Part shown: positions 33,572-43,403 of the stretch, piece after piece
Layout of the letters: every line of letters starts with the position of its first letter
Position numbering within the stretch: the first letter of the stretch is position 1
NCBI RefSeq assembly: GCF_019966545.1
Contig: NZ_JAIMIC010000011.1
Location: 47,946 to 111,945, forward strand
Length of the DNA: 64,000 nucleotides
Reading direction: 5' to 3'
Source: Heliomarina baculiformis
Lineage (GTDB): Bacteria > Pseudomonadota > Alphaproteobacteria > Rhodobacterales > Rhodobacteraceae
The notes under the pieces: generated by a model
Database searches by the model: none
What the model was told of the DNA's origin: nothing
What the model saw: the letters and a program-made list of their open reading frames with translations, nothing else
Position numbers and translations under genes: made by a program

Positions 33572-33886
33572 GGTCTGACCACAAAAACAGAAGAGCGATT
33601 TAATGATCTGAAGATGTCTCCAATTCCTTGGACGATACCCATTTAAAGATCCCGCAAGTTCATGATGATCTCTTACAGATCCTAGCGTTTCGGATCCATC
33701 CGGCGTCCGTTTTCCTGAGCACGATGGCGGAACCCTCCTGTAAGAGAGGACCATCATGCCTGCCCGGGAATCCGACTGATCTCTTTTTCCGCCCACAGTC
33801 GATACGCATGTCGAATAAAAATCTTCCGTCCAAAGGTATCCGGTGTATGGCAACGCGCTTCGGAAAAGCCGGTGCATGGGACGTTT
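33572..33886. other. Intergenic region between flavin reductase and LysR gene
   Basis: 315 bp between convergent genes. Short open frames exist on both strands (33628-33900 plus, 33660-33890 minus) but show no recognisable domain, no clear ribosome site and no family resemblance that I can name. No repeat or terminator stood out. It could be a remnant of a lost insertion. Confidence 0.35.
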
Positions 33887-34828
33887 TCAAAACGGTTTGA
33901 TCTCGTGCGCCGTCAATTCGGCTTCGAGCGCAGCTAGCCAGTCACCCATCGCGGACCCAGGCCTTGGTTCTACGAGAGAAAGAAAATCAAATGCGGCGGG
34001 GGTCATGTCAAAATCTTCGACGTCGAGACTCGTTAAAGAACCGCCCGTGATCCGATGACGGATGACCCAACTGGGACCACAGAACAGGCACTCGGTATCG
34101 GCGGAGATGGACAGTATCCCGATCAAACCGGTTGTCACCAGAGCGTCGGGCGGTTTCAATCCGTTTCGGCGGAACTGGGTGCTGATGGCCTGCCAGTTCG
34201 CCGAAGCCTCCGACGCGGAAGCCCATGGGTAGTCTAACAAATCTTCCGGACGCACTACCTCTTTCCGGGTCAGCGGGTGATCTCTGGCGCAACCGATCGA
34301 CAATCCGAATTGGCCAAGATGGCGGCACTTCAGCATGTCAGCAGCATCCGAGTCGATACCGGCCCAGTTTACCTGGCCGATGTAGCAATCAATTTCTCCA
34401 TTCACCAATGCATCGACCATTTCGCCGACAAGTCCGGTTCGAAAGGTGAATCGGTTGCGAATGTTTCCTGACATAAGCCTTCGGAGCGCCATGGGAATTG
34501 GGTTTAGCATGACGGCCGGGTTGGCGCCGACTCTCAGTTCAGGCATGTCCTTGATCGCGATTTCGTCGGCCAGTTGTTCGATGAACGCAAGGCTGGGACG
34601 GCTGCGCGTCAGCGCAAGCTGACCCGCCTGGTTAAGGACGACTCCGCGGACGGAACGCTCCACAAGCTCGGTTCCAAAGGCTTCCTCGAGATCGCGGACC
34701 ATGGCCGAAACGGCTGGCTGACTGATGTTCAGTCTTTCGGCCACAGCGCGAAGGGATCCTTCCTCCTCGATCAGTTCGAGCAATAGGATGTGTCGCAGAC
34801 GAAGACGATAGTACCGGGGATTAGCCAT
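33887..34828 (-). CDS. LysR-family transcriptional regulator
   Basis: 313 residues: N-terminal helix-turn-helix ('GSLRAVAERLNISQPAVSAMVRDLEEAFG' in parts) and a LysR substrate-binding domain. It is divergent from the tctBAC genes with a 134-bp spacer holding an inverted repeat, so it probably controls the transporter in response to its substrate. Confidence 0.92.
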   Translation of the reverse strand: MANPRYYRLRLRHILLLELIEEEGSLRAVAERLNISQPAVSAMVRDLEEAFGTELVERSVRGVVLNQAGQLALTRSRPSLAFIEQLADEIAIKDMPELRVGANPAVMLNPIPMALRRLMSGNIRNRFTFRTGLVGEMVDALVNGEIDCYIGQVNWAGIDSDAADMLKCRHLGQFGLSIGCARDHPLTRKEVVRPEDLLDYPWASASEASANWQAISTQFRRNGLKPPDALVTTGLIGILSISADTECLFCGPSWVIRHRITGGSLTSLDVEDFDMTPAAFDFLSLVEPRPGSAMGDWLAALEAELTAHEIKPF

Positions 34829-34844
34829 CAGGTTTCCTGATCAC

Positions 34845-34874
34845 ATGATAGAAAGTTCGATCTTTTCTTATCAT
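34845..34874. promoter_or_regulatory. Probable LysR operator between lysR and tctB
   Basis: Inverted repeat ATGATA-GAAA ... TTTC-TTATCAT, imperfect by one base insertion in the right arm, about 17 bp upstream of the LysR start and about 90 bp before tctB. Position and dyad symmetry are right for LysR autoregulation and divergent activation. Confidence 0.55.
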
Positions 34875-34962
34875 GCACCATTTGATTGTCTTCAAAAACC
34901 AGCCGTTTTCATCATCAGGGCGAGCTGGTCGGAAAGGCGCGTCCTTTCCAAGGGAGGAATAG

Positions 34963-35403
34963 ATGAGAACCGCAAACATAATTTCCGGCGCTGCCTTGGC
35001 GGTGTTCGGGCTGCTTATGATCTTTGTTGTCATCCCCGTTCAGATTGAGGAAGGGCCGCCGGGGATGGTCTCGCCCCGTTTGGTGCCTCAGATCATGCTC
35101 TGGTCGATTACCGGACTGTCGCTGCTCCTCATCGTGACAAATTTGCGCAGCACTGCAGACGAAGGTCCTGCACCGATTTCACGTTCAGAGATATTTGCCT
35201 TGCTGAAATTCATGGTAGCCTTCGCCGTCGCGCTGGCGTTGTTCTTTCTGGCCGGTCCACTCTGGGCCGGGATCGCGCTGGTCGCTGGCACACTCCTGCT
35301 GCTGGGCGAACGCCGACCGCTTGTGGTTGCGGTGATGACCGCAGCGCTGCTGGGCGCGGCGTGGGTGCTGTTTTACCAGATACTGCGAACTCCGATCCTG
35401 TGA
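34963..35403 (+). CDS. tctB: Tripartite tricarboxylate transporter small membrane subunit TctB
   Basis: 146 residues, four predicted membrane helices ('ISGAALAVFGLLMIFVVIP', 'LVPQIMLWSITGLSLLLIV', and two near the C-terminus), typical TctB length. AGGGAGGAAT lies before the ATG. First gene of tctB-tctA-tctC (spacings 7 bp and overlap). Forms the membrane complex with TctA. Confidence 0.88.
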   Translation: MRTANIISGAALAVFGLLMIFVVIPVQIEEGPPGMVSPRLVPQIMLWSITGLSLLLIVTNLRSTADEGPAPISRSEIFALLKFMVAFAVALALFFLAGPLWAGIALVAGTLLLLGERRPLVVAVMTAALLGAAWVLFYQILRTPIL

Positions 35404-35410
35404 GGTTGAC

Positions 35411-36952
35411 ATGCAATCCCTGATCGGCGGCTTCAACGACGTCTTGAACTTTTACACCCTGTTCTGGATCCTGGTCGGCGTCACGACGGGCTACGTGCTC
35501 GGCGCGCTCCCGGGGCTCGGCAAAGGCACCGGTGTGGCCGTTGCCATTCCCTTGACCTTTTATCTTGAACCCGTGGCCGCCATCGCGCTTTTGATCGGCA
35601 TCGCCAAGGGATCAGCCGCAGGCAGTGCCGTATCGGCCATCCTGTTGAACACCCCGGGCGAGCCGTCTTCCGCGCCGACCGCACTCGACGGCTATCCGTT
35701 GGCCCGGCAGGGCAAGGCGCAGAAGGCGCTAAAGATGGGACTCTATGCGTCCGTCATCGGCGATTTCCTGTCTACCGTCGTACTGATCACCCTTGCCGCG
35801 CCACTGGCCCAATATGCGTTGCTGATCGGTCCGGTCGAACTTTGCGCGATCCTCGTCTTTTCCCTGACCTTTATCGGCGGTCTGTCCGGCAAGTCCCTGA
35901 TTAAAGGCCTGATCGCTGCCGCATTCGGGATTCTTGCCGCCACGGTCGGGCTCGAAACCGAAAGCTTCATTCCAAGGCTGACCTTCGGACTCCTCGAACT
36001 AGACGACGGGCTGCCGTTGATCCCGATTGCCATCGGTATGCTGGCCGTCGCCGAAATGGCGATCCAGGCGGGAAACATGGAACAACTGGATGAGCAGACA
36101 GCTGCCATGGCCGAAAGCGATGATCCCGCCGACCGTACGGTCACGCGTGATGATTGGCGCCGCTGCGCCATGCCGATCCTGCGCGGCACGTTCATCGGGT
36201 CGCTCGTTGGCATTTTGCCCGGCCTCGGTGCCAGTGTCGGGTCGTTCCTGTCCTATGGCGCCACACGCCGAGCGTCCGACGACCCCGACAGCTTCGGAAC
36301 CGGCCGGATCGAAGGCGTCGCCGCTGCCGAAAGCGCCGACAATGCTGTGGTGCCGTCAAGTTTCGTCCCGCTCTTCGCGCTCGGAATTCCGGGCAGCGTG
36401 ATTGCGGCCATCCTGATCGCGGCCTTCGTCTTACACGGGTTGACGCCGGGGCCGCTGATGTTCCGCGAGGACCCGCAGTTGGTCGCCGCAGTCTATGCCG
36501 CCATGCTCTGCGCCAGCGTCGTGCTGCTTGCTATCGGCCTGACAGGGCAGCGTCTGTTTTCGCAGGTCGTCCGGGTGCCGATCCGGCTGATCATCCCGGG
36601 CGTGCTGCTGCTGTGCTGCATCGGTTCCTATATGGAAACCAGCAGCCTCTTCCCAATATGGATCATGCTTGGCTTTGCATTGCTGGGCTTCTTCGCCAAG
36701 AAACTGGACTTCTCGTTCGTCACCTTTCTGATCGGCTTTGTCATTGGCCCGTCGGCCGAGCTGACCTTTCGGCAGTCCCTTCAGCTTCTGAACCACGACT
36801 GGCGCAATCTGGGCGACCACCCGATTGCGCTTGTCTTCATGGCCCTCACGCTGGTGACGCTTGTCATCCTTGCGCGGGGCCGCACCCAAAGCGCGTCCCG
36901 CGAAACCGGACCCGCCGTCACAGGACAAAATCACGAAGGGAGGATATCGTGA
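35411..36952 (+). CDS. tctA: Tripartite tricarboxylate transporter large membrane subunit TctA
   Basis: 513 residues, about 11-12 membrane helices. Conserved TctA parts: 'GALPGLGKGTGVAVAIPLTF' near residue 37 and 'GSAVSAILLNTPGEPSSAPTALDGYPLA' around 80-105, repeated as 'GILPGLGASVGSFLSYG'. Stop overlaps the tctC GTG start by 4 bp. Confidence 0.95.
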   Translation: MQSLIGGFNDVLNFYTLFWILVGVTTGYVLGALPGLGKGTGVAVAIPLTFYLEPVAAIALLIGIAKGSAAGSAVSAILLNTPGEPSSAPTALDGYPLARQGKAQKALKMGLYASVIGDFLSTVVLITLAAPLAQYALLIGPVELCAILVFSLTFIGGLSGKSLIKGLIAAAFGILAATVGLETESFIPRLTFGLLELDDGLPLIPIAIGMLAVAEMAIQAGNMEQLDEQTAAMAESDDPADRTVTRDDWRRCAMPILRGTFIGSLVGILPGLGASVGSFLSYGATRRASDDPDSFGTGRIEGVAAAESADNAVVPSSFVPLFALGIPGSVIAAILIAAFVLHGLTPGPLMFREDPQLVAAVYAAMLCASVVLLAIGLTGQRLFSQVVRVPIRLIIPGVLLLCCIGSYMETSSLFPIWIMLGFALLGFFAKKLDFSFVTFLIGFVIGPSAELTFRQSLQLLNHDWRNLGDHPIALVFMALTLVTLVILARGRTQSASRETGPAVTGQNHEGRIS

Positions 36953-37914
36953 AACTGAACCGACGCCACCTTACAGCGGCCTTTGCCGTGCTCTTTCTGG
37001 GCACAACCGGGCTGACCGGCCCCGTGCTGGCCCAAGAGGACTACCCGACCAAACCGATCTCGATGCTGGTCGGCTACAACGCCGGCGGACAGACCGATCT
37101 GGTTGCCCGCGCTGCGGCGCAGGTCATGTCGGCCGAACTCGGCCAACCGATCAACGTCATAAACCGCCCGGGTGCGGGCGGGGCTGTTGCCGCACGTGAG
37201 GTGACCCAGGCCGAGCCTGACGGTTATACGATGCTGTTCCATGCCAACTCGGTCGTGAACGCTGAACCTTTCCTGATGAAACGCGTGAACTTCACACCGG
37301 AAGATTTTGAATGGGCCGGGTTCATAACGGCTTATCAGGTCAGCCTCGCCGCGCCCGCCAGTGCGCCCTATGACGATCTCGACGAGTTCATCGCTTGGGG
37401 AAAAGAAAACCCCGGCTTTTCGGTCGCATCTCTCAGTCCTACGGCAAGAATGATGATGAACGAGATCGCTAAGAAAGAGGGACTGGAGGTCAATTATGTC
37501 CCGGTCAAGGGTGGCGGCGACATGGTGAATACGCTCTTGGGAAATCAGGTGGCGGCGGCCTATTCCGGGGGCATCCACGTTAAGTATCCTGACCAGATCA
37601 AAACTCTGGCCACACTGACCACCTATCGCCAGCCGTCCTGGCCCGATGTTAAGTCAATCGAGGAATACGGCTATCCACTTGCCATGGACAGCCGCGCTGG
37701 GGTGATGCTTCCCAAGGGCACACCGCAGGAGATCGTGCAAAAGATTTCCGATGCGCTGGCCAAGGCCGAAACCGATGAAACCTTTCTGAAGGTCACCGGT
37801 TCGGCCGCCATTCCGGTCATGTACATGAATGCACAAGAGGCCCGCGCCGAGATGGATCGGACCTACAAGGTGCATGGCGAGATATTCCGCAAAGCGGGTA
37901 TCGAACCGCAATAA
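36949..37914 (+). CDS. tctC: Tripartite tricarboxylate transporter periplasmic binding protein TctC
   Basis: 321 residues from GTG 36949, preceded by GGGAGGATATC. Signal peptide about residues 1-28 (ending Pro-Val-Leu-Ala), mature protein starts with the Bug/TctC motif 'YPTKPISMLVGYNAGGQTDL' and 'NVINRPGAGGAVAAREV'. Captures a carboxylate ligand, identity unknown; Bug proteins bind many di-, tri- and aromatic carboxylates. Confidence 0.93.
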   Translation: MKLNRRHLTAAFAVLFLGTTGLTGPVLAQEDYPTKPISMLVGYNAGGQTDLVARAAAQVMSAELGQPINVINRPGAGGAVAAREVTQAEPDGYTMLFHANSVVNAEPFLMKRVNFTPEDFEWAGFITAYQVSLAAPASAPYDDLDEFIAWGKENPGFSVASLSPTARMMMNEIAKKEGLEVNYVPVKGGGDMVNTLLGNQVAAAYSGGIHVKYPDQIKTLATLTTYRQPSWPDVKSIEEYGYPLAMDSRAGVMLPKGTPQEIVQKISDALAKAETDETFLKVTGSAAIPVMYMNAQEARAEMDRTYKVHGEIFRKAGIEPQ

Positions 37915-37928
37915 TTGTCTGCATCTGA

Positions 37929-37956
37929 CCGCACGGCCCCGGCTAGGGCTGTGCGG
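37929..37956 (+). terminator. Stem-loop between tctC and the CoA transferase gene
   Basis: Eleven-base arms (37929-37939 and 37946-37956), complementary except for one G-U pair, with a six-base loop. No T run follows, so it may trim the tctC message or attenuate transcription into the CoA transferase gene. Confidence 0.5.
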
Positions 37957-37995
37957 CACATTCCCTTACCCGAACGTTTCATAAGGACTCTACCG

Positions 37996-39198
37996 ATGTT
38001 CCAACCGCTCAAGGGCCTGCGGGTCGTCGACCTGTCACAGGTGCTCGCCGGACCCTATGCCACCTATCTTCTCGCACTGATGGGCGCGGAAGTGCTGAAA
38101 ATTGAGAAACCGGGTGAGGGGGACTGGACCCGCGTTGGCGGCGGAGTCCCTGAATTGGCTGAAAGAAAGCTGGGACTGGCTTACATTGTTCAGGGCGGCA
38201 ATAAGAAGTCTGTCACACTTGACCTCAAAACCCCGGAAGGTCTTGAGGTTGCGAAGAAACTGATCGCGACCGCCGATATCTTCATAGAGAATTTCAAGCC
38301 GGGTGTTGCCGAACGCTTGGGTCTGGGTTTCGAGGTGGTCAAGGCGCTGGCGCCCAAGATCGTCTATTGCTCCATATCCGCCTTCGGGCAGAACGGCCCA
38401 TTCAGCGGCCGTCCGGCTTATGACCATGTCATCCAGGGCATGTGCGGTATCATGATGACCACCGGTCAGCCCGGATCGGGGCCGAACAAGGTGGGATCGC
38501 CCTATGTCGATTATGCCACCGGAATGAACGCAGCCCTGGCCGTTGTTTCCGGCGTGCTCGAAACTCAACGCACCGGCGAAGCCGTTCAGGTTGATGTGTC
38601 GATGCTCGATACGTCGCTGATGCTGATGGCTTCCCTGATGAGCACCCATCTCACAACCGGCTGGATCCCTCAGCAATCGGGCAATGAAGCCTGGAGCCAG
38701 AGCCCTTCGTCCGGAGCTTTCGAAACCGCGGACGGGGTGCTGATGCTGGCCGCCAACAATGAACTGCAGTTCCAGCGTATGTGCCACGCAATCGGCGCAC
38801 CCGACATCCTGCAGGACCCGCGCTGGGGTACGCCCGGGGATCGCAGTCAGAATGCTGCAGAGTTGCGTGAAAAACTGAACGCGATATTTTTGACCCGCAC
38901 AGCCGCCGAATGGGAGACAATTCTCGCTGACGTAACAGTCCCCGCAGGACGCATACGCGGGCTGGAGGAAATACTGCACGAAGACCAGATTGCTGCGCGC
39001 GGTTTGATGTCCACGCTTGAGATCGAAGGGATTGATCACCCGGTCCACGTGCCTTCGCTCAGCTTCGTTGCGAATGGCAAAGCGACCACTGCTACCCGCG
39101 TGCCTTCCGAACTTGGCGCAGACACCGATGCGGTGCTTGGCGCTCTGGGCTATGATGATGGCGCGATAGAAAGCTTGCGAACCGCCGGGAAAATCTGA
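37996..39198 (+). CDS. CaiB/BaiF-family (class III) CoA transferase
   Basis: 400 residues from ATG 37996 (AAGGAC upstream). Class III CoA transferase features: 'LKGLRVVDLSQVLAGPYATY', 'ADIFIENFKPGVAERLGL', the Asp in 'YVDYATGMNAALAVVSG' expected as catalytic residue, and 'VDVSMLDTSLMLMA'. It would activate an organic acid with CoA; with tctBAC just upstream, the acid is probably the imported substrate. Substrate not determinable from sequence. Confidence 0.92.
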   Translation: MFQPLKGLRVVDLSQVLAGPYATYLLALMGAEVLKIEKPGEGDWTRVGGGVPELAERKLGLAYIVQGGNKKSVTLDLKTPEGLEVAKKLIATADIFIENFKPGVAERLGLGFEVVKALAPKIVYCSISAFGQNGPFSGRPAYDHVIQGMCGIMMTTGQPGSGPNKVGSPYVDYATGMNAALAVVSGVLETQRTGEAVQVDVSMLDTSLMLMASLMSTHLTTGWIPQQSGNEAWSQSPSSGAFETADGVLMLAANNELQFQRMCHAIGAPDILQDPRWGTPGDRSQNAAELREKLNAIFLTRTAAEWETILADVTVPAGRIRGLEEILHEDQIAARGLMSTLEIEGIDHPVHVPSLSFVANGKATTATRVPSELGADTDAVLGALGYDDGAIESLRTAGKI

Positions 39199-39465
39199 GG
39201 ACCGACGTGTGTATGTTGCCGGTTTTTTTCAGGAACAGCTCCGTCAAGAAACATGGGTAGTATCGGTAAGGAATTGACATAAAACTTTAATTTGCGGCGT
39301 GACACTATAATAAATATTGTAAGAAATTCACACCGCTGTATTTGCCAGGTTTTTTAATAATCAAGCATTCGTCATAAAATAAACATTTTCGAATAATGTA
39401 TTGCTAGCGCTTGCTGAAAGTCCTCGCGGAGGAGGGGGCTTACTAAAACGCTGGCAATATATGGG
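39199..39465 (+). promoter_or_regulatory. AT-rich leader of the sensor kinase gene
   Basis: 267 bp, markedly AT-rich from about 39260 to 39410. It contains the dyad-like word ACATTTTCGAATAATGT (39383-39399, arms ACATT/AATGT) and a GGAGGAGGGGG stretch near 39428. Likely carries the promoter of the kinase gene. No terminator of clear strength for the CoA transferase gene was found. Confidence 0.4.
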
Positions 39466-41490
39466 ATGGAGAGAATGTTTAATTCCGAAACTATTGCCCG
39501 CTTGTCTGGTGCAGGCATCGTAATTCTGACGCTGATCCTCGGCACCCTCGGCAGCGGCCTCCTGCTGCTGGAAAATTCACGCTATAACAGCTTGGTCCTC
39601 GCTCAGGTTGAGGACGATCTGCAGGATATTGCCCGAGATCTCCAGAGCAAATTCTATGGTCTTGATGTGACGGCAGGACGTCTGGGAACAGCCGCGGCTT
39701 CAGATGCGGGCGTTACCGCAGAAATCGCGTCAAACGCAGCTCAAGTCCTCGTGGGGCTCCACCCAAGCATCGCGGGCGTGTCCATTCTGGATAACCAGAA
39801 CGGAAGCAAGGTGAGCTACGGATTTCAATCGCCGGAAATGATTGTCTACGCAGATATCGCATTGCAGTTCACGGTCTTTCCGTCACCATTCATAAGTGAA
39901 ACGATCCAAGGCAGCGATGCCTCCAAATTCCAACTTGTTGCCTATCCGATCTACAGAAAAGTTGGCGCCACGACGGGTAGGCTATGGGGTTCGATTCTTG
40001 TCGCCTTCCGTGATGATGAGGTCCTGACGGTTCCGACCGGGCAGGAAAGCTACGATGGTAAGTTGCTCGTTGCGTTAAGATCCGTCGATCCATCCTCGGC
40101 AAGTCAAACGCTTCTCGGCAGCCGAAGAGCTTTGACGATGGAGCCGGTCAGTAAAACGATTGCTTTGGGATCGAACGAATGGGAACTTCTCGCGGTCCCT
40201 TCAAATGGATGGCCTTCTATTTCGGCCTATTTCCTGTTCCTGCTAGCCGTAATCCTTCTGGTCATTTCTCTTGTAACGATCGCCTTGGAATGGGTTCGGC
40301 GTCTTTCCCGCGCGAAAGTCCGCGCGCACAAGCTATTGAAAAATGCCGTCGAAGCCATCGATGCAGGATTTGTTCTCTATGACGAACATGATCGCCTGCT
40401 CGTCTGTAATTCCCGTTTCGCGGCACCTTTCCAAGAAATCCTCGGCGATATCGGACCGGGAATCCGGTACGAAACCCTTATCCGTATTGCCTCGAAGGGT
40501 CGCCGCAATCGGGATTTGGTTTCTGATGAAGAATGGGTCCGGGAACGGCTCGATGCGCACAAGGAAGGTCAGGAGTTCGTCTACATGCGCCCTGACGAAA
40601 GCTGGGTGAGCGTTTCTGAAAGCCGCACCGCAGATGGTTTTTCGGTCTCGATCCTGACGGAAGTTACGGCGTTGAAAAATGCCCAGATTGCAGCCGAGGC
40701 TGCGAACTCACAAAAGTCGGATTTCCTTAGCAACGTCACACACGAACTCCGTACCCCCCTGACGGTAATCATCGGCTACGCACAGTTTCTTGCAAAAAAA
40801 GGCCTCCTTCCGCAGCGAACAGATTTTCTTTCCGAGTTGGAGATCACCGACCAGGAAGAGGGGCTGGGAAAGGCTGGGTTCGCTTATGATCAGGCCGTCG
40901 AACTCTACTCGACCAAGATCGAGAAATCGGCCGACCACATGCTCACCCTTGTGAATGACTTGCTGGATTGGGCGGAAGTGGAACGTGGCAAGGTCGACAT
41001 CGATTTCACGAGTGTCGATGTCGAGGAAGCGGTTCAGTCCATCCTCGATGATCTGACCCCTATGGCAAAGAAAAAGGGGCTGACATTGACCGCAGAGGTG
41101 AACGCGGCAACCGCCTTCGCGGATAAAAAACGCCTGCGTCAGGTTCTGTATAACCTCGTCGGCAACGCGACAAAATTCACCACCGAGGGCGGCATAACTA
41201 TAACTGCCGAAGAGAACAAAGGGCGCGTTTTCTTCAGCGTTGAAGATACAGGTTGCGGCATCGAGCGTGAGGATCTTGAACGCATTTTCGAAAGGTTCCA
41301 GCAGGTCGATAACTCGCCGACCCGGGCGCATGGCGGCTTTGGCCTTGGGCTTGCCATCGCTAAGCAGATCGTCGAAGCTCACGGAGGCCGGATGTCAGCA
41401 ACAAGCGAAGTCGGCAAGGGCAGCCGCTTCCAATTTGACCTCCCGGTTTCCGCCGCGGAAGAGGAAACAGCTGTTCTATCCGTAGCATGA
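39466..41490 (+). CDS. Membrane-bound sensor histidine kinase (orphan)
   Basis: 674 residues. First membrane helix about 12-33, periplasmic sensor part about 35-248, second helix about 251-275, a PAS-like domain ('[29 protein letters not shown]'), then HisKA with phosphoacceptor His about 426 in '[10 protein letters not shown]', and HATPase_c (N box 'NLVGNATKF' about 563, '[10 protein letters not shown]', '[19 protein letters not shown]'). No receiver domain and no response regulator gene nearby. Signal unknown. Confidence 0.93.
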   Translation: MERMFNSETIARLSGAGIVILTLILGTLGSGLLLLENSRYNSLVLAQVEDDLQDIARDLQSKFYGLDVTAGRLGTAAASDAGVTAEIASNAAQVLVGLHPSIAGVSILDNQNGSKVSYGFQSPEMIVYADIALQFTVFPSPFISETIQGSDASKFQLVAYPIYRKVGATTGRLWGSILVAFRDDEVLTVPTGQESYDGKLLVALRSVDPSSASQTLLGSRRALTMEPVSKTIALGSNEWELLAVPSNGWPSISAYFLFLLAVILLVISLVTIALEWVRRLSRAKVRAHKLLKNAVEAIDAGFVLYDEHDRLLVCNSRFAAPFQEILGDIGPGIRYETLIRIASKGRRNRDLVSDEEWVRERLDAHKEGQEFVYMRPDESWVSVSESRTADGFSVSILTEVTALKNAQIAAEAANSQKSDFLSNVTHELRTPLTVIIGYAQFLAKKGLLPQRTDFLSELEITDQEEGLGKAGFAYDQAVELYSTKIEKSADHMLTLVNDLLDWAEVERGKVDIDFTSVDVEEAVQSILDDLTPMAKKKGLTLTAEVNAATAFADKKRLRQVLYNLVGNATKFTTEGGITITAEENKGRVFFSVEDTGCGIEREDLERIFERFQQVDNSPTRAHGGFGLGLAIAKQIVEAHGGRMSATSEVGKGSRFQFDLPVSAAEEETAVLSVA

Positions 41491-41676
41491 CGAAGCTACT
41501 CAAAGGCGTTGGTTCGTACTCTTCACGTCGATAGGCATCGCAGGGCACAGACCGGTTCCCAAGCCATAAGCCGTCGTCATTAGTCCCCAGAGCATCGCGG
41601 CGAGATTACAGTAGCTCTGGCAGGGTACGAATTACCCCGAGAAATCCTTCAAGCTGCCGGTCCGGATACGATCCGA

Positions 41677-42105
41677 TCACTCGCTGACGGAAGCGATGTA
41701 GGCCCAGACATTCTGCGCGTCTTCTTCCTTGTTGAGCTTGAAGATCATCTTGCCTCTGGCCTTGTCGTCTTCAAGGTAGCCTCTCAGGAAACCTGTTGGA
41801 TCTGCGACATAGGGAATGAAATGCTCCAGATCCCAGTTCAGACCCGCTTCCCCGGCTGCCACCATCGACTCTGAATAGTTGAAGTCTTCGACGCTGCCAG
41901 CTTTCCGACCGACCACACCGTATAAATTGGGGCCAACCTTGCCGCCTTTGACCACGGCTTCGCCGCTCGCATCGACGATGGAATGGCACGCCTTGCACTT
42001 GTTGAATTCTCTGGCACCTTTTTCCGGGTCTCCGGATGCGTCCTGCGCGAAAGCGGGAACTGCCAAGCTAATGGCTGCCGCCGAAACCAAAAACACGACT
42101 CTCAT
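41677..42105 (-). CDS. cycA: Cytochrome c2
   Basis: 142 residues: signal peptide about 1-20, heme motif Cys-Lys-Ala-Cys-His at 37-41, Met ligand in 'ARGKMIFKL'. A class I soluble c-type cytochrome of the cytochrome c2 type with the longer insertion seen in Rhodobacter. It carries electrons in the periplasm from the bc1 complex to the reaction centre. Last gene of the photosynthesis superoperon side, 83 bp after hemA. Confidence 0.92.
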   Translation of the reverse strand: MRVVFLVSAAAISLAVPAFAQDASGDPEKGAREFNKCKACHSIVDASGEAVVKGGKVGPNLYGVVGRKAGSVEDFNYSESMVAAGEAGLNWDLEHFIPYVADPTGFLRGYLEDDKARGKMIFKLNKEEDAQNVWAYIASVSE

Positions 42106-42129
42106 TTGAACCTCCCAAAATGATATCTG

Positions 42130-42163
42130 TAAACCTAGCGCACCATGTTAGTTGTCAAGTGCA
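42130..42163 (-). promoter_or_regulatory. Possible cycA promoter with near-match PpsR site
   Basis: On the minus strand a perfect -35 TTGACA (42158-42153) is followed by a poor -10. TGT-N12-GCA at 42146-42163, one base off the PpsR consensus TGT-N12-ACA, overlaps the -35. This would allow cycA to be transcribed apart from hemA. Weak evidence. Confidence 0.3.
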
Positions 42164-42188
42164 TGAAAAAGAGACCTGCGTTTTGTGA

Positions 42189-43403
42189 TCAGGCAACCGC
42201 TCGGGCCAGCGCACATTGCTTCCACAGAACCGTAAGCGCTTGCACCAGATGATCGATATCCGCGTCGCTGTGCAGCGGCGATGGCGTAAAGCGCAGGCGC
42301 TCCGTTCCTTTGGGGACGGTCGGATAATTGATCGGCTGCACGTAGATGCCGTAATCGTTCATCAGGATATCGGCCAGCATCCGGCATTTGACCGGGTCCT
42401 TGATCATCACTGGTATGATGTGGCTGGGGTTGTCGAGATGGGGAATTCCCTGCGCATTGAGCATCGACCGCAGTCTCGCCACGCGGTCACGCTGGATTTT
42501 GCGTTCCTCATCAGACTGCTTCAGATGCGCAATGCTCGCCTGAGCCGCGGCCGCGATGGCCGGGGGGAGGGCCGTGGTGAAAATGAAACCCGAGGCGAAA
42601 GAGCGGATGAAATCGCACATCGACGCCGATCCGGTGATATAACCGCCCATGCAGCCATAGGCTTTGCCCAGTGTCCCCTCGATCAGGGTAATGCGGTCTG
42701 CCAGCCCTTCACGTTCGCTGATGCCACCGCCGCGCGCGCCATAGAGTCCGACCGCGTGAACCTCATCCAGATAGGTCATCGCGCCATGTTTTTCGGCCAC
42801 TTCGACGATCTCCTGCATCGGGCAGATATCGCCGTCCATTGAATATACCGATTCAAAGGCGACGATCTTGCAGGTATTGGCCGGCAGAGCCGACAGCGCA
42901 CGGTCTAGGTCTTCCGGATCGTTGTGTTTCCAGATGACCTTGTTGGCGCGGGACTGGCGAATGCCTTCGATCATGCTCGCGTGGTTGAGCGAATCCGACA
43001 GTATCACCGCATCGGGCAGGCGGCTGCCCAGCGTCGACAGGGCAGCCCAGTTCGACACATAGCCCGAGGTGAACAGCAGGGCGTCCTGCTTGCCGTGCAG
43101 ATCGGCCAGCTCCCGCTCCAGCAGCAGGTGATGGTGGTTGGTCCCCGAGATATTGCGCGTCCCGCCCGCGCCGGTGCCGCAACGATCGACGGCCTCTTTC
43201 ATGGCGTCGCGCACCACCGGATGCTGACCCATCCCAAGATAGTCGTTCGAACACCACACGGTCACCTCGTCGGGCGCATTGTCATCATGGCTCTTCGCAC
43301 GGGGAAAATGGCCGCAGCGCCGTTCCAGCTCGGCGAAAACGCGGTAATTCCCCTCTTGCTTCAAAGCGTCGAGTTGTGTGTCGAACATGGCATCAAAATC
43401 CAT
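42189..43403 (-). CDS. hemA: 5-Aminolevulinate synthase (photosynthesis-cluster copy)
   Basis: 404 residues. PLP enzyme joining glycine and succinyl-CoA (Shemin pathway). Glycine-rich and substrate parts '[14 protein letters not shown]', '[10 protein letters not shown]', and the PLP Lys about residue 247 in '[13 protein letters not shown]'. Full length. It overlaps puhE by 11 bp at its start. Placed here it raises precursor supply for bacteriochlorophyll. Confidence 0.97.
   Translation of the reverse strand: MDFDAMFDTQLDALKQEGNYRVFAELERRCGHFPRAKSHDDNAPDEVTVWCSNDYLGMGQHPVVRDAMKEAVDRCGTGAGGTRNISGTNHHHLLLERELADLHGKQDALLFTSGYVSNWAALSTLGSRLPDAVILSDSLNHASMIEGIRQSRANKVIWKHNDPEDLDRALSALPANTCKIVAFESVYSMDGDICPMQEIVEVAEKHGAMTYLDEVHAVGLYGARGGGISEREGLADRITLIEGTLGKAYGCMGGYITGSASMCDFIRSFASGFIFTTALPPAIAAAAQASIAHLKQSDEERKIQRDRVARLRSMLNAQGIPHLDNPSHIIPVMIKDPVKCRMLADILMNDYGIYVQPINYPTVPKGTERLRFTPSPLHSDADIDHLVQALTVLWKQCALARAVA

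Noticed and set aside
33628..33900. Small plus-strand open frame (and minus-strand frame 33660-33890) downstream of the flavin reductase gene
   Set aside because: No family resemblance, no ribosome site and overlap with the LysR gene end; kept only as an unexplained spacer.
36154..36948. Upstream in-frame extension of tctC over tctA
   Set aside because: Arg/Pro-rich out-of-frame reading of tctA; the GTG at 36949 with a strong ribosome site and signal peptide is the real start.
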